A stretch of DNA of 34,298 bases from Limnohabitans sp. (GTDB lineage: Bacteria > Pseudomonadota > Gammaproteobacteria > Burkholderiales > Burkholderiaceae_C): NCBI GenBank assembly GCA_021300495.1, contig JAJTDK010000031.1, positions 1 through 34,298 on the forward strand, read 5' to 3'. Under the pieces are notes generated by a model. It saw nothing but the letters and a program-made list of their open reading frames with translations. It had not been told where the DNA came from and made no database searches. A program made the position numbers and the translations under genes. Positions 9,367-18,640 of this stretch are shown here, one piece after another (position 1 is the stretch's first letter; each line of letters starts with the position of its first letter).

Positions 9367-10395
9367 TTATTCCACTTTGCCAATTTTCTTGACCACATCG
9401 GTCATGCGCTTGGCATCGGCTTGAACGTATTTTTCAAAGTCAGGGCTGTCCAAATACTGAACAGGGCTGCCGGTGTTTTGAATGACGTCGCGCGCTTTGG
9501 TGTCTTGGGCGGCTACTTTGGCGGCTGCACGCAAACGTTGTGCAATGGGTTCGGGCGTGCCGCTTGGAATGAACAAGCCAGACCACTGGGCATACTCGGC
9601 GTTAAAGCCTAAGTCCTTGAGGCTACTGACATCGGGCATGGACGCTAAGGTACCGTTGCCCCAATGACCCAAGACGCGAATCTTGCCTGCTTTGACGTGT
9701 TGCAAGACGGTGGCAGGACCCGTAGAAAGCGCATCAATTTGACCGCCCAACATGGCCACAACGGCAGGGCCTGCACCTGTGAAAGGAATGTGCGTCATTT
9801 TGACGCCGGCTGTTTGCGCCAGAATTTCCATGGGCACGTGCATGGTGCCGTAATTACCAGAGGAGCCGTAGTTGATGGCGCCTGGTCGTTTGCGGGCGTC
9901 TTCAATGAATTCTTTGACGTTTTTCCAGGGTGAATCGGCGCGCACTGCCAACACGGTGGGGTCGGCTGTGTAGCGCGCAATGGGGCGCAACTCGTTCAAC
10001 AAGAACATAGGATTGCGGCCCAACAAGGCATCGGCTTCTGGAATGACGGTTAAAGAGGAAAGGGCCATGAGGACCGTATAACCATCGGGCTTGGCACGTG
10101 CTGCCACACCCATGCCAATGCCGCCACCAGCGCCCGCTTTATTCTCAATCACGACGGGCTGTCCCAATTCACGACTCATGGCTTCGGCCACAGGGCGGGC
10201 CACAATGTCGGCCAAGCCACCTGGCGGGAAAGGGACAATCATGGTGATGGATTTGTTGGGGTAAGAAGCGTTTTGAGCCAGCGCATTGGTCGTCAGCCCC
10301 AAGTTCAAAGTCAGGCTGCCTAAAACTGTGACCGCGGTGGCCAATATTTGAAGCCGAGAGGCAACTGAGGTTTGTGAGCGTGGCAACAATTTCAT
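9367..10395 (-). CDS. Bug/TctC family periplasmic solute-binding protein 2
   Basis: The product of 342 residues has a signal peptide (hydrophobic core at about residues 20-37, ending in ALAQ) and the motif YPNKSITMIVPFPPGGLADI, then AGAGGGIG and GYTVLMAL. It is clearly paralogous in type to the downstream Bug protein but not a near-identical duplicate. The start at 10395 is chosen over an open upstream frame (to 10581) because AGGAGA lies about 7 bases before it and a signal peptide follows at once. It is the first gene of the operon and is divergent from the FAH-family gene, with 178 bases between. Confidence 0.95.
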   Translation of the reverse strand: MKLLPRSQTSVASRLQILATAVTVLGSLTLNLGLTTNALAQNASYPNKSITMIVPFPPGGLADIVARPVAEAMSRELGQPVVIENKAGAGGGIGMGVAARAKPDGYTVLMALSSLTVIPEADALLGRNPMFLLNELRPIARYTADPTVLAVRADSPWKNVKEFIEDARKRPGAINYGSSGNYGTMHVPMEILAQTAGVKMTHIPFTGAGPAVVAMLGGQIDALSTGPATVLQHVKAGKIRVLGHWGNGTLASMPDVSSLKDLGFNAEYAQWSGLFIPSGTPEPIAQRLRAAAKVAAQDTKARDVIQNTGSPVQYLDSPDFEKYVQADAKRMTDVVKKIGKVE

Positions 10396-10494
10396 AAAGT
10401 CTCCTGCAAATAAGTCAGATCTAAGGCTAACAGCACACTCTAACACCGCGCTTTCTTTTCTGCATGAACCTAAGTCACAAGGGGCTATGGCAGA

Positions 10495-10509
10495 GTGAGT
10501 TGGACTCAC
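10495..10509. promoter_or_regulatory. Candidate operator palindrome in the divergent intergenic region
   Basis: GTGAGT, three bases, ACTCAC: perfect six-base arms in the 178-base region between the Bug operon and the FAH-family gene. It overlaps a TTGGAC that could be a -35 element for the rightward gene. A shared repressor or activator site is plausible but unproven. Confidence 0.35.
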
Positions 10510-10573
10510 CGACAGAATTTGCACAAACCGGCACAATAGCAGCTGGTTCAACATCCAATTTAAGTGTCTCATC

Positions 10574-11427
10574 ATGCGCATTGCAGCTTTCTTTTACCAA
10601 GACCAACCTCACGTGGGTTTGGTGTCTCAAGATTTGAACTCGGTCACACCCTTTGATTTGCCGCTGGCCGATCGCGAACTGGGCGCCCTCACATTGGTCG
10701 ATGCCTTGTCACGCGGTGAAGCCTTGCCTGCCCAAGGCGCGGCCATTGCACTGAGCGACGTTCAACTTCGCGCACCCCTGCCGCACCCCCGCCGCAATAT
10801 TTTTTGCGTGGGTAAAAACTACCACGCACACGCCAAAGAGTTTGCGCGCAGTGGCTTTGACAGTAGCGCCAAAGCCGGCGGCGAAATTCCAGCCGAGCCC
10901 ATCATCTTTACCAAAGTGCCCGAGTGCGTCATTGCCACGGGCGAAGCCATCGAGATGCCCAAAGTGTCAACCGCCATTGATTACGAAGCCGAGTTGGCGG
11001 TGATCGCATTACCAAAGCCAATGCGATGCAGCACGTATGGGGTTACACCATCGTCAATGACATCACGGCGCGCGATTGGCAAAACAAGCACATGCAGTGG
11101 CACATGGGCAAGTCGTTTGATACCTTCTGCCCTATGGGCCCATGGCTCGTGAGTGCCGACGAAATGGACGGCACCAACACCCATGTGCGTTGCTATGTGA
11201 ACGGCGAAGAGCGCCAAAACGCCGCCACGCCCGATTTGATTTTTGACATTCCTACGCTCATTGAAACTTTGAGCGCGGGCATTACCTTGTACCCCGGCGA
11301 CGTGATTGCCACCGGGACACCCGTGGGTGTGGGCATTGGCTTTACACCGCCCAAATATTTAAAGTCGGGCGATGTGGTGCGCGTGGAAATTGACGGGATT
11401 GGCGTTTTAGAAAACCCCGTCAAATAA
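10574..11427 (+). pseudogene. Fumarylacetoacetate hydrolase family protein, frameshifted
   Basis: The N-terminal part (MRIAAFFYQDQPHVGLVSQD, then NIFCVGKNYHAHAKEF and AIDYEAELAVI) and the C-terminal part (ITKANAMQHVWGYTIVND, FDTFCPMGPW, YPGDVIATGTPVGVG) are both standard for the family. At about 11006 they sit in different frames. Relatives have a short glycine-rich link (GKGGRG type) between ELAVI and the next Ile, so about 16-19 bases appear to be missing. Metal-binding glutamates and the catalytic-region motifs lie on both sides, so only a rejoined frame would be active. These enzymes hydrolyse or hydrate acyl-pyruvate-type intermediates in aromatic ring catabolism, fitting its place near the hydroxylase and Bug genes. 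Translation as written ends after 192 residues. Confidence 0.88.
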
Positions 11428-12612
11428 TCACTTTAAGCCAGCGGCCGCACGCAGCGTAGCGGCCAAGTTGGTGCGCTCCCATGTGAAGTCTGGCTCGTCG
11501 CGACCAAAGTGGCCATATGCCGCTGTTTTGGTGTAAATCGGGCGCAAGAGGTCCAGCATTTGAATGATGCCTTTAGGGCGCAAATCAAAGTGCTCGTTCA
11601 CCAAAGCAGCAATCTTGTCATCAGAGATCACGCCAGTGCCTTCGGTATTGATTGTGATGTTCATGGGACGGGCCACACCAATGGCGTAGGCCACTTGAAT
11701 TTGGCACTTGGTGGCCAAGCCCGCAGCCACAATGTTCTTGGCCACATAGCGCGCTGCATAAGCAGCTGAACGGTCAACCTTGGAAGGGTCTTTGCCTGAG
11801 AAGGCGCCACCGCCGTGAGGGCAAGCACCGCCGTAAGTGTCCACAATGATCTTGCGACCTGTCAGGCCGCAATCGCCCTGAGGACCGCCAATGACAAAGC
11901 GGCCTGTGGGGTTGATCAGGTACTTAGTGTCTTGCAGCCACTCTTTGGGCAGCACGGGCTTGATGATTTCTTCAATGATGGCTTCGTTGAAGCTGGCCTT
12001 CATTTTGGTGGCCGACTCGCTTTGGTCGGGGCTGTGTTGGGTAGACAAAACCACAGTGTCAATGCTGTGTGGCTTACCGTCCACGTAGCGCATGGTCACT
12101 TGGCTTTTGGCATCGGGGCGCAAGAAAGGCAAGCGGCCGTCTTTGCGCAATTGGGCTTGACGCTCTACCAAACGGTGCGCGTAATAAATGGGCGCAGGCA
12201 TGAGATCGGGGGTTTCGCTGCACGCGTAACCAAACATCAAACCTTGGTCGCCAGCGCCGGTGTTCAGGTGGTCGTCGGAGGCATGGTTCACGCCTTGGGC
12301 AATGTCATTGGACTGCTTGTCGTAGCAAACCATGACGGCGCAGCCTTTGTAATCAATGCCGTACTCGGTGTTGTCGTAGCCAATGCGCTTGATGGTGTCG
12401 CGCGCCACTTGGATGTAGTCGACGTGGGCGTTGGTGGTAATTTCACCAGCTAAAACCACCAAGCCGGTGTTGGTCAGCGTTTCGGCGGCCACGCGGCTGC
12501 GCGGGTCTTGTTCAAAAATAGCGTCGAGAATAGCGTCTGAAATTTGATCGGCAACCTTGTCGGGGTGGCCTTCGGACACGGATTCAGAAGTAAAAAGATA
12601 GTCATTCGCCAT
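11428..12612 (-). CDS. metK: S-adenosylmethionine synthase
   Basis: The 394-residue protein starts [20 protein letters not shown] and contains the MetK signatures [12 protein letters not shown] and [19 protein letters not shown]. It makes S-adenosylmethionine from ATP and methionine as a cytoplasmic tetramer. The start at 12612 has AGGAGA upstream; an in-frame extension to 12705 is not part of the family. The stop directly abuts the converging FAH-family gene with no gap. It is divergent from the acyltransferase gene at 12807. I saw no recognisable SAM or SAH riboswitch in the leader. Confidence 0.98.
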   Translation of the reverse strand: MANDYLFTSESVSEGHPDKVADQISDAILDAIFEQDPRSRVAAETLTNTGLVVLAGEITTNAHVDYIQVARDTIKRIGYDNTEYGIDYKGCAVMVCYDKQSNDIAQGVNHASDDHLNTGAGDQGLMFGYACSETPDLMPAPIYYAHRLVERQAQLRKDGRLPFLRPDAKSQVTMRYVDGKPHSIDTVVLSTQHSPDQSESATKMKASFNEAIIEEIIKPVLPKEWLQDTKYLINPTGRFVIGGPQGDCGLTGRKIIVDTYGGACPHGGGAFSGKDPSKVDRSAAYAARYVAKNIVAAGLATKCQIQVAYAIGVARPMNITINTEGTGVISDDKIAALVNEHFDLRPKGIIQMLDLLRPIYTKTAAYGHFGRDEPDFTWERTNLAATLRAAAGLK

Positions 12613-12806
12613 GAGGGGTCTCCTAAAGTTTGGCATGCATGTTGATCTGCGCTGCCAGAAGCTTTGGGCCTCGGCGAACGCTTTAGCAGATTTGTCCGAA
12701 GACAAGGCACAATCCGGTGCAAGCTTGGCATGCTGAAAGATTGTGTGTGTCGCCCTGCAAGTTGCTCTGTTTAACTCAGCGACATGCGTAGTTTACCAAA
12801 CATAAA

Positions 12807-13649
12807 ATGATTTTTTGGTTTCGTTTTTTTTCCCATTGGCCTTTGTGGGCTTTGCACGCCCTTGGGCAGGTCGTTGGCTGGCTGGCTTGGTTGTTGTCCA
12901 AAACCTATCGCCAGCGCTTTTTAGCCAACGTTAAAACGGCAGGTCTGGGCTTTTCCCAAGCGATGGGCGCAGTGGGGCAGGCGGGCTCGATGTCGACCGA
13001 ACTGCCGCGCTTGTGGATGGGAAAAAGCCCCACCGTGCAATGGGCTGAGGGGTCTTATTTACAAGCTGAAAAAGCCTATGCCGCGGGCCAAGGCGTGTTA
13101 TTTTTAACGCCTCATTTGGGCTGCTTTGAAGTGAGTGCGCAGGCTTTGTGTGCCTCCTTCAGTCAAAAATATGGGCCTCTGACCGTGCTCTTTAGGCCTG
13201 CTCGCAAAGAAGGTTTTGGCAAGGTCATGGAGGCTTCACGCGCGCGTCCTGGGTTGGAAACGGCACCCACCACTTTGGCGGGTGTGAGGCAAATGATCAA
13301 AGCTCTGCGTGCTGGCAGATCTGTGGGCCTGCTGCCTGATCAAGTGCCGCCGCAAGGCATGGGGCAATGGACCCCCTTTTTTGGTAAGCCTGCCTACACC
13401 ATGACATTGGCAGCGAGGCTGGCTTTGCAAACTGGGGCCAAATTGATTTTAATTTGGGGTGAGCGTCTGCCTTGGGGGCAAGGCTATCTCATTCATGCCA
13501 GCGAACTAGGCACCCAAGAAGCGGGTGACGTAGATGCATTGGTTTTGCAAATCAACCAAGCCATGGAGCGCTTGATTTTGTCGCGCCCCGATCAGTACCT
13601 TTGGGGCTATGCCCGGTACAAGCAGCCTCGGCAGGAGTCCACCGCGTGA
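12807..13649 (+). CDS. LpxL/HtrB-type lipid A acyltransferase
   Basis: The 280-residue product starts with a hydrophobic membrane anchor (about residues 1-32) and carries the family active-site box as H103-LGCF-E108, that is HX4E where most members have HX4D/E. The LLPDQVP motif and the terminal DQYLWGYARYK are also typical of Kdo2-lipid A lauroyl/myristoyl acyltransferases. It would add a secondary acyl chain to lipid A at the inner face of the inner membrane. The stop overlaps the start of a second acyltransferase (GTGA), so the two are translationally coupled. Which acyl position each enzyme serves cannot be read from sequence. Confidence 0.9.
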   Translation: MIFWFRFFSHWPLWALHALGQVVGWLAWLLSKTYRQRFLANVKTAGLGFSQAMGAVGQAGSMSTELPRLWMGKSPTVQWAEGSYLQAEKAYAAGQGVLFLTPHLGCFEVSAQALCASFSQKYGPLTVLFRPARKEGFGKVMEASRARPGLETAPTTLAGVRQMIKALRAGRSVGLLPDQVPPQGMGQWTPFFGKPAYTMTLAARLALQTGAKLILIWGERLPWGQGYLIHASELGTQEAGDVDALVLQINQAMERLILSRPDQYLWGYARYKQPRQESTA

Positions 13650-14539
13650 CGCTATTGTTTGTGGGCTTCATGCGCTTGTTGTCACTGATGCCTTTGCGTG
13701 GCATTCGTGTGCTAGGACATTTTTTAGGCTGGCTGCTGTGGGCCAAGATGAAAAATCGAAAGCACATTGTGCAGACCAACTTAAGGCTGTGCTTTCCTGA
13801 AAAACCCGTTGAAGAAATCAGACAACTGACCCGCGCCCATTTTGTTCAATTTGCACAGTCCTTGCTAGACAGAGCGTGGCTTTGGCATGCCCCTTTGTCG
13901 GTTGTTGAGTCGCGCTTGAAATGGCTTGGCAGCCCTGCTGCTTTTTCTCAACTGGCGGCCGACACACCTAAGATTATTTTGGCGCCCCATTTCGTTGGAC
14001 TCGATGCAGGTGGCTTGGCGCTGACTTTAAAAGCCAGCAAACCTGTGGCATTTATCTTTGTGCCACAGCACAACAAAGTGATGGACGCATGGGTGAATGA
14101 AGGACGTCAACGCACAGGCAATGTGAAGCCCTATTTTCGCCATGAAGGGGTGAAGCAAATCATGAGCGGTTTAAGGCAAGGGGAGATGTTGCACCTGTCA
14201 CCCGATATGGACTTTGGGCCAGATGAATCCCTCTTTGTGCCATTCATGGGTGTGACCGCGGCAACAGTCCCTTCATTGTCACGATTTGCGCGTTTAGGGC
14301 GTGCCCAGGTGCTGACACTGGTCACCCGCATGACGCCGCAAGGTTATGAAATGACTTTGCATGAGGCTTGGGACAATTTCCCGACAGCGGATTTATTCGA
14401 CGACACCCTCAGAATGAACGCTGAATTGGCCGAGCACATTCGCACTACGCCATCGCAGTATTACTGGGTGCACAAGCGCTTCAAAACGCGCCCAGAAGGT
14501 GAAGCATCGGTTTACAAAAAAGCCGCAATTTCACGCTGA
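13646..14539 (+). CDS. Second LpxL/LpxM-type lipid A acyltransferase
   Basis: The 297-residue product has an N-terminal membrane segment, the active-site box H115-FVGL-D120 (HX4D), a LSPDMDFGPDESLFVPFMG region and a terminal YYWVHKRFKTRP, all typical of the family. The GTG at 13646 is taken as the start because AGGAG lies 8 bases upstream and it overlaps the previous stop. An open frame continues back to 13601 but without family residues. The stop end overlaps the converging alpha/beta hydrolase gene by 28 bases. Confidence 0.92.
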   Translation: MTLLFVGFMRLLSLMPLRGIRVLGHFLGWLLWAKMKNRKHIVQTNLRLCFPEKPVEEIRQLTRAHFVQFAQSLLDRAWLWHAPLSVVESRLKWLGSPAAFSQLAADTPKIILAPHFVGLDAGGLALTLKASKPVAFIFVPQHNKVMDAWVNEGRQRTGNVKPYFRHEGVKQIMSGLRQGEMLHLSPDMDFGPDESLFVPFMGVTAATVPSLSRFARLGRAQVLTLVTRMTPQGYEMTLHEAWDNFPTADLFDDTLRMNAELAEHIRTTPSQYYWVHKRFKTRPEGEASVYKKAAISR

Positions 14540-15402
14540 ACAAGTTCAGGGTGTTCGTGCACGACCCAGTGCGAGGCATCTTCAATGGGCACATAAGTGA
14601 GCTTGGGAATATAGGCGTCTAAGCCAACATTCAAATTGGGCAGCAAGGCGACGTCTTGCATGCCCCAAAGCAACAAGGTGGGCACCGTGATGCGCAACAT
14701 CTCGTCAGGCAAAGTCAAATTTTGTAAAACATGCTCACCAGGCTTGTTTGGTTTGAGGGGCGATGCCACATAGAAGTTAAGGCCGCCCTGCAACCCACAA
14801 GACCAAGCCGCCTTGTATTGCGCTTTGACTTCGGGCGTTAACCAATTGGGCTGCACGCCTTTTTCAAAGAAAGCAAACAGCATTTCAAATTCATTGGCAC
14901 TGAGCTCGGCAGCAGCTTGCGGCTCACAAAAATAATTCATGTAAGCACTGGCCTCAATTTGCGCTGGATGGTTTTTTAAATCGCGCAGAAAAGTACCAGG
15001 ATGCGGCGAGTTGATGATGATCAGTTTGTGCATCAACTGAGGCATTTGATTGGCAAGGTTCCAAGCCACGCCGCCACCCCAGTCGTGGGCAACCAAGGCT
15101 TTGAGTGCTGAGGTGCCAGATTCAATTTGAATCAGCGCGGCAATGTCTTGCACCAAAAATTTGGCACGGTAGGCAGATACCTCGGAAGGATGACTCGATT
15201 TTTCATAGCCCCGCAAATTCGGCGCCACGCATCGATAGCCACCATTTTCAGGTTTCGAAAAGTGCAGCAACATGTCGTCCCAGACAAAAGCCGCTTCAGG
15301 AAAGCCGTGCAAGAACAGCAAGACGGGTGCACCCTTGGGCCCAGCCGCACGGCAACTTAAGTGAATGCCGTGAGGCAATGTTTGCTGCCAAGTTTCAATC
15401 AT
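14512..15402 (-). CDS. Alpha/beta hydrolase, epoxide-hydrolase-like
   Basis: The product begins near MIETWQQTLPHGIHL and has the oxyanion-type motif HGFPE, then VAHDWGGG, where the Asp is the expected nucleophile. A late acidic residue (WGMQDVALL) and His (EDASHWVVHEHP) complete the triad. The Asp nucleophile and the HGFPE pattern point to epoxide hydrolases or haloalkane-dehalogenase relatives rather than Ser esterases. In-frame Met codons at 15411 and 15426 are alternative starts. From 15402 the gene overlaps the end of yihA by eight bases and is likely cotranscribed with it. The substrate is unknown. Confidence 0.88.
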   Translation of the reverse strand: MIETWQQTLPHGIHLSCRAAGPKGAPVLLFLHGFPEAAFVWDDMLLHFSKPENGGYRCVAPNLRGYEKSSHPSEVSAYRAKFLVQDIAALIQIESGTSALKALVAHDWGGGVAWNLANQMPQLMHKLIIINSPHPGTFLRDLKNHPAQIEASAYMNYFCEPQAAAELSANEFEMLFAFFEKGVQPNWLTPEVKAQYKAAWSCGLQGGLNFYVASPLKPNKPGEHVLQNLTLPDEMLRITVPTLLLWGMQDVALLPNLNVGLDAYIPKLTYVPIEDASHWVVHEHPELVQREIAAFL

Positions 15403-16156
15403 GGGGGCCATCCGAGTCCGGTTCATGCGTCCAATCCCACATCAATTGGGCCAAGTCTTCAACGCCTTGTTTCTTCAGGGCTGAGAAAAGCTTTGCTTGT
15501 CCACCACCTGCTTGCAATTTGGCAATTGACAAGGCCTTCGCGCCCTCAGATCGGGTGAGCTTGTCTGATTTGGTCAGCAAGACCAAAAAGTTCAGACCTT
15601 CTTCAACTCGGGGTCGAATGACCTCTAGGAGGACTTCGTCGAGCTCTGTCATGCCCAAGCGAGGGTCGCACAACAAGACGATGCCTTTGAGGTTTTCGCG
15701 GGTGACCAAATAGTTGGCCATGACTTTTTGCCAGCGCAATTTGTCTTGTTTCGGCACCGCAGCATAGCCATAGCCTGGTAAATCAGCCAAAACAGCGTCT
15801 GTCACGCCTTGCTTGCCCAATGAAAACAGGTTGATGTGTTGGGTTCGGCCGGGCTTTTTGGAGGCAAAGGCCAGCTGTTTTTGCTGCGTCAGGGTGTTGA
15901 TGCAGGTGGATTTGCCGGCGTTGGACCGCCCCACAAAGGCAATTTCTGGCACATCAAGGGCGGGCAGGTGAAAAAGTTCAGCGGCGGTGGTTAGAAAACG
16001 GGCGGTGTGCATCCACCCCATAGGCGTAATGGCCTTCACTTCAGGAATGACCGGTGCTGAGGCTGCTTTGACAGAGGGTTTCCTGACTTTGGCAGGTGGA
16101 GCAGGTGCCACTTTAGGGGCTGATGGGGGGCTATTTTCTGTGGCCATTGGGGTCAA
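15395..16156 (-). CDS. yihA: Ribosome biogenesis GTPase YihA/EngB/YsxC
   Basis: The 253-residue GTPase shows all G motifs: G1 GRSNAGKST, G2 around PGRTQH, G3 DLPGYG, G4 TKSDK and G5 around FSALK. EngB is needed for assembly of the large ribosomal subunit. It has an N-terminal tail of about 45 residues rich in Ala, Pro and Lys, longer than in many family members. A second Met at 16147 is an alternative start. It is divergent from the cytochrome c4 gene. Confidence 0.96.
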   Translation of the reverse strand: MTPMATENSPPSAPKVAPAPPAKVRKPSVKAASAPVIPEVKAITPMGWMHTARFLTTAAELFHLPALDVPEIAFVGRSNAGKSTCINTLTQQKQLAFASKKPGRTQHINLFSLGKQGVTDAVLADLPGYGYAAVPKQDKLRWQKVMANYLVTRENLKGIVLLCDPRLGMTELDEVLLEVIRPRVEEGLNFLVLLTKSDKLTRSEGAKALSIAKLQAGGGQAKLFSALKKQGVEDLAQLMWDWTHEPDSDGPHD

Positions 16157-16235
16157 ACTTGAAGGGCGCCAGAAATGGCGCTAGCAGGCATTGTAGAATC
16201 TCATGGTTTTGCGCCTACTATTTCGGATGTCGACC

Positions 16236-16868
16236 ATGAAGTCAATGACTCAATTTTTCTTCGCTGCAGTCACTTCAGCTGTGATGGCTGGTTCTGTTTT
16301 TGCCGCTACACCTGCGCCCAAGGCTGAAAAGCCAGACTTGGCCAAAGGCGAAGCCATTGTGGGCGGTGTTTGCGCTGCTTGCCACATGGCAGACGGCAAC
16401 TCAACCACCCCCGTCAACCCCAAGTTGGCGCAGCAGCACCCTGAATACATCATCAAGCAGTTGCAAGAGTACAAATCAGGCAAACGTGCCAACGCTGTCA
16501 TGATGGGTTTTGCTTCCCAATTGAGCGACGCCGACATGCGCAATGTGGCGTATTTCTTGGCCAGCAAAACGGCCAAGCCCGGATTCGCCAAAGAAAAAGA
16601 GTCTGTTGCCTTGGGTGAAAAGATTTACCGCGGTGGTATTGCCGATCGTCAAATTGCCGCCTGCTCTGGTTGCCACAGCCCGAATGGTTCAGGTATGCCG
16701 GCTCAATACCCTCGTTTGTCAGGACAGCATGCCGACTACACCACCAGCCAACTCACCTATTTCCGTGACGGTGTTCGCAAAAACAATTTGCAAATGACAC
16801 AAGTCGCTGCCAAATTGAACGACCGTGAAATCAAGGCTGTTGCTGACTACATTGCAGGTTTGCGTTAA
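16236..16868 (+). CDS. Cytochrome c4-type dihaem cytochrome c
   Basis: The 210-residue precursor has a signal peptide (MKSMTQFFFAAVTSAVMAGS, cleavage near the VFAA) and two haem sites, CAACH at 46-50 and CSGCH at 143-147. Axial Met candidates follow each domain (the MMGF region and the later LQMTQ region). The two homologous halves are the mark of cytochrome c4, a periplasmic electron carrier, often to terminal oxidases. The start at 16236 is chosen because the signal peptide begins there; an upstream in-frame ATG at 16203 would add unusual residues. A terminator follows. Confidence 0.94.
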   Translation: MKSMTQFFFAAVTSAVMAGSVFAATPAPKAEKPDLAKGEAIVGGVCAACHMADGNSTTPVNPKLAQQHPEYIIKQLQEYKSGKRANAVMMGFASQLSDADMRNVAYFLASKTAKPGFAKEKESVALGEKIYRGGIADRQIAACSGCHSPNGSGMPAQYPRLSGQHADYTTSQLTYFRDGVRKNNLQMTQVAAKLNDREIKAVADYIAGLR

Positions 16869-16900
16869 CAGCAACACACAGAGTTAACGCTCGTGAGTAC

Positions 16901-16930
16901 AAAATGGGCCTTCAGGGTCCATTTTTTTTG
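16901..16930 (+). terminator. Terminator after the cytochrome c4 gene
   Basis: A seven-base-pair stem with one G-T pair (16904-16910 with 16916-16922) and a small loop is followed by a run of eight T (16922-16929). It starts about 35 bases after the cytochrome stop. Confidence 0.8.
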
Positions 16931-16964
16931 AGCCTTTAACCCTTGCGAAGACGGGGTTAAGGCT
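16931..16964 (+). repeat. Hairpin between the terminator and msrP
   Basis: AGCCTTTAACCC and GGGTTAAGGCT form an eleven-base-pair stem with one bulged T and an 11-base loop, directly after the T-run and ahead of msrP. It could be a second, T-less terminator or part of the msrP leader. Confidence 0.5.
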
Positions 16965-17002
16965 GAAGTTTTCCAATAGTTGATCTTCTTTGAAAGTTAG
17001 AC

Positions 17003-18001
17003 ATGCTGATTCGCACCCAACAAGACGGCTTCATACACCCCCTGAGCAGTGAAATCACCGAGCAGGCCGCTTATGCCAACCGGCGGCAACTGCTGCGTCA
17101 ATGGTCTGCAGGCGCAGCTGCACTGGGCATGGGCTCGTGGGCGCAACGTGAGGCGTTTGCGCAAGGCGGTGCGGCCGCAGTCAAATTGGCAGCCCTGCCT
17201 GCGACGCAATCAAGCGTGCAAGGCGCCATGACCGTTGAGAAGGCCACTTCTTACAAAGATGCCACGACCTACAATAATTTTTACGAATTTGGTGTCGATA
17301 AATCAGACCCTGCACGCAACGCCCACACCTTGAAAGCCGCTCCATGGAGCATTGAAGTTGAAGGCCTGGTGAAAAAACCCACCCGTTTCAATTTGGAAGA
17401 TGTCATGAAATGGGGCGCCATGCAAGAGCGTATTTACCGCATGCGCTGCGTCGAAGGTTGGTCCATGGTCATCCCCTGGATTGGTTACTCATTGTCTGAT
17501 TTGATCAAGCGCGTCGAGCCCTTACCCGGTGCCAAGTACCTTGAGTTTGTGACGCAAGCCGACCCACAAACCATGCCCGGCCTGCGCGGTGGTTACATCG
17601 ATTGGCCCTATCTTGAAGGCTTGCGCATGGACGAAGCCATGCACCCTTTAAGCTTGCTCACATTTGGCATGTACGGTGAAGTTCTGCCCAAACAAAATGG
17701 TGCGCCAGTTCGCTTGGTGGTGCCTTGGAAGTACGGATTTAAAAGCGGCAAAAGCATTGTGAAAATTCGTTTCGTTGAAAAGCAACCTGTGATATCTTGG
17801 GCCAAATCCGCGCCTCAAGAGTATGGTTTTTACTCCAACGTGAACCCCACTGTGGATCACCCGCGTTGGAGCCAAGCCAGTGAGCGGCGCATTGGCGAAG
17901 GCGGCTTGCTAGATAAAAAGCGCAAGACCCTCATGTTCAATGGCTATGAGGCCCAAGTTGCTTCCCTTTACACGGGCATGGACCTCGCAAAGAACTTTTG
18001 A
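17003..18001 (+). CDS. msrP: MsrP, molybdopterin-dependent methionine sulfoxide reductase catalytic subunit
   Basis: The 332-residue protein has a Tat signal with twin Arg at 27-28 ([17 protein letters not shown]) and the molybdenum-ligand Cys149 in [14 protein letters not shown]. MsrP repairs oxidised Met residues in periplasmic proteins using electrons from the haem membrane protein MsrQ, whose gene follows with a one-base overlap. Length and the C-terminal domain are normal for the family. Confidence 0.97.
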   Translation: MLIRTQQDGFIHPLSSEITEQAAYANRRQLLRQWSAGAAALGMGSWAQREAFAQGGAAAVKLAALPATQSSVQGAMTVEKATSYKDATTYNNFYEFGVDKSDPARNAHTLKAAPWSIEVEGLVKKPTRFNLEDVMKWGAMQERIYRMRCVEGWSMVIPWIGYSLSDLIKRVEPLPGAKYLEFVTQADPQTMPGLRGGYIDWPYLEGLRMDEAMHPLSLLTFGMYGEVLPKQNGAPVRLVVPWKYGFKSGKSIVKIRFVEKQPVISWAKSAPQEYGFYSNVNPTVDHPRWSQASERRIGEGGLLDKKRKTLMFNGYEAQVASLYTGMDLAKNF

Positions 18002-18618
18002 TGTTGCGTCAGGTATTGCGCAAGCCATTGACCAAGTTCGGCTTGGTGCTGGTTTGCTTGATGCCATTTGCTTGGCTTTGCAGCGGAATTTTCCTAGATG
18101 GCTTAGGCCCTAATCCTGCAGAATATTTAATCCGTTCGACTGGCAATTGGACGCTGAGATTTTTGTGCATCACTTTGTTGGTCACGCCTTTACGCGTTGT
18201 GTTCAACATGCCTGAACTCTTAAGATTCAGGCGCAATCTAGGCGTCCTCACATTCTTTTATGCACTGATGCATGCGCTTTGTTACAGCGTGTTTGACATG
18301 GGCCTGGCGTGGGATGAGATCGTTGTGGACATTGTGAAGCGACCCTTTATTGCAGTGGGTTTTGCAGGGGCTGTCATGCTCAGTTTGTTGGCTGCCACTT
18401 CGTTCAATGCGGCCATCAAAATGCTAGGGGCTGTGCGCTGGCGCATGTTGCACCGCCTGGTCTACGCCATTGCCGTGCTGGCCATTTTGCATTTCTTCTG
18501 GATGAGGTCTGGCAAACAGGACTTCACAGAAGTTTTTGTGTACGCTGGGATCTTAGGCGTCTTATTGGGCTGGCGAATTTGGCACGCTGCACACAGTAGG
18601 CTTCAGGCGCGCCTTTGA
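18001..18618 (+). CDS. msrQ: MsrQ, haem-binding membrane subunit of the MsrPQ system
   Basis: The 205-residue membrane protein has about six hydrophobic segments and family motifs such as GPNPAEYLIRSTGNWTL, RRNLGVLTFFYALMHALCY and WRMLHRLVYA, which carry the likely haem-ligand His residues. It passes quinol or flavin-derived electrons across the inner membrane to MsrP. The ATG overlaps the msrP stop (TGATG). It converges on lysA with 22 bases between. Confidence 0.96.
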   Translation: MLRQVLRKPLTKFGLVLVCLMPFAWLCSGIFLDGLGPNPAEYLIRSTGNWTLRFLCITLLVTPLRVVFNMPELLRFRRNLGVLTFFYALMHALCYSVFDMGLAWDEIVVDIVKRPFIAVGFAGAVMLSLLAATSFNAAIKMLGAVRWRMLHRLVYAIAVLAILHFFWMRSGKQDFTEVFVYAGILGVLLGWRIWHAAHSRLQARL

Positions 18619-18640
18619 TGGCGTCCAAAGGCCCCTTCCA

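Noticed and set aside
11428-12705. Longer MetK start at 12705
   Set aside because: The extra 31 residues are not family-like and the AGGAGA site supports the start at 12612.
12613-12806. SAM or SAH riboswitch ahead of metK
   Set aside because: I could not find a conserved core of a known SAM or SAH class in the leader; a covariance-model search would decide.
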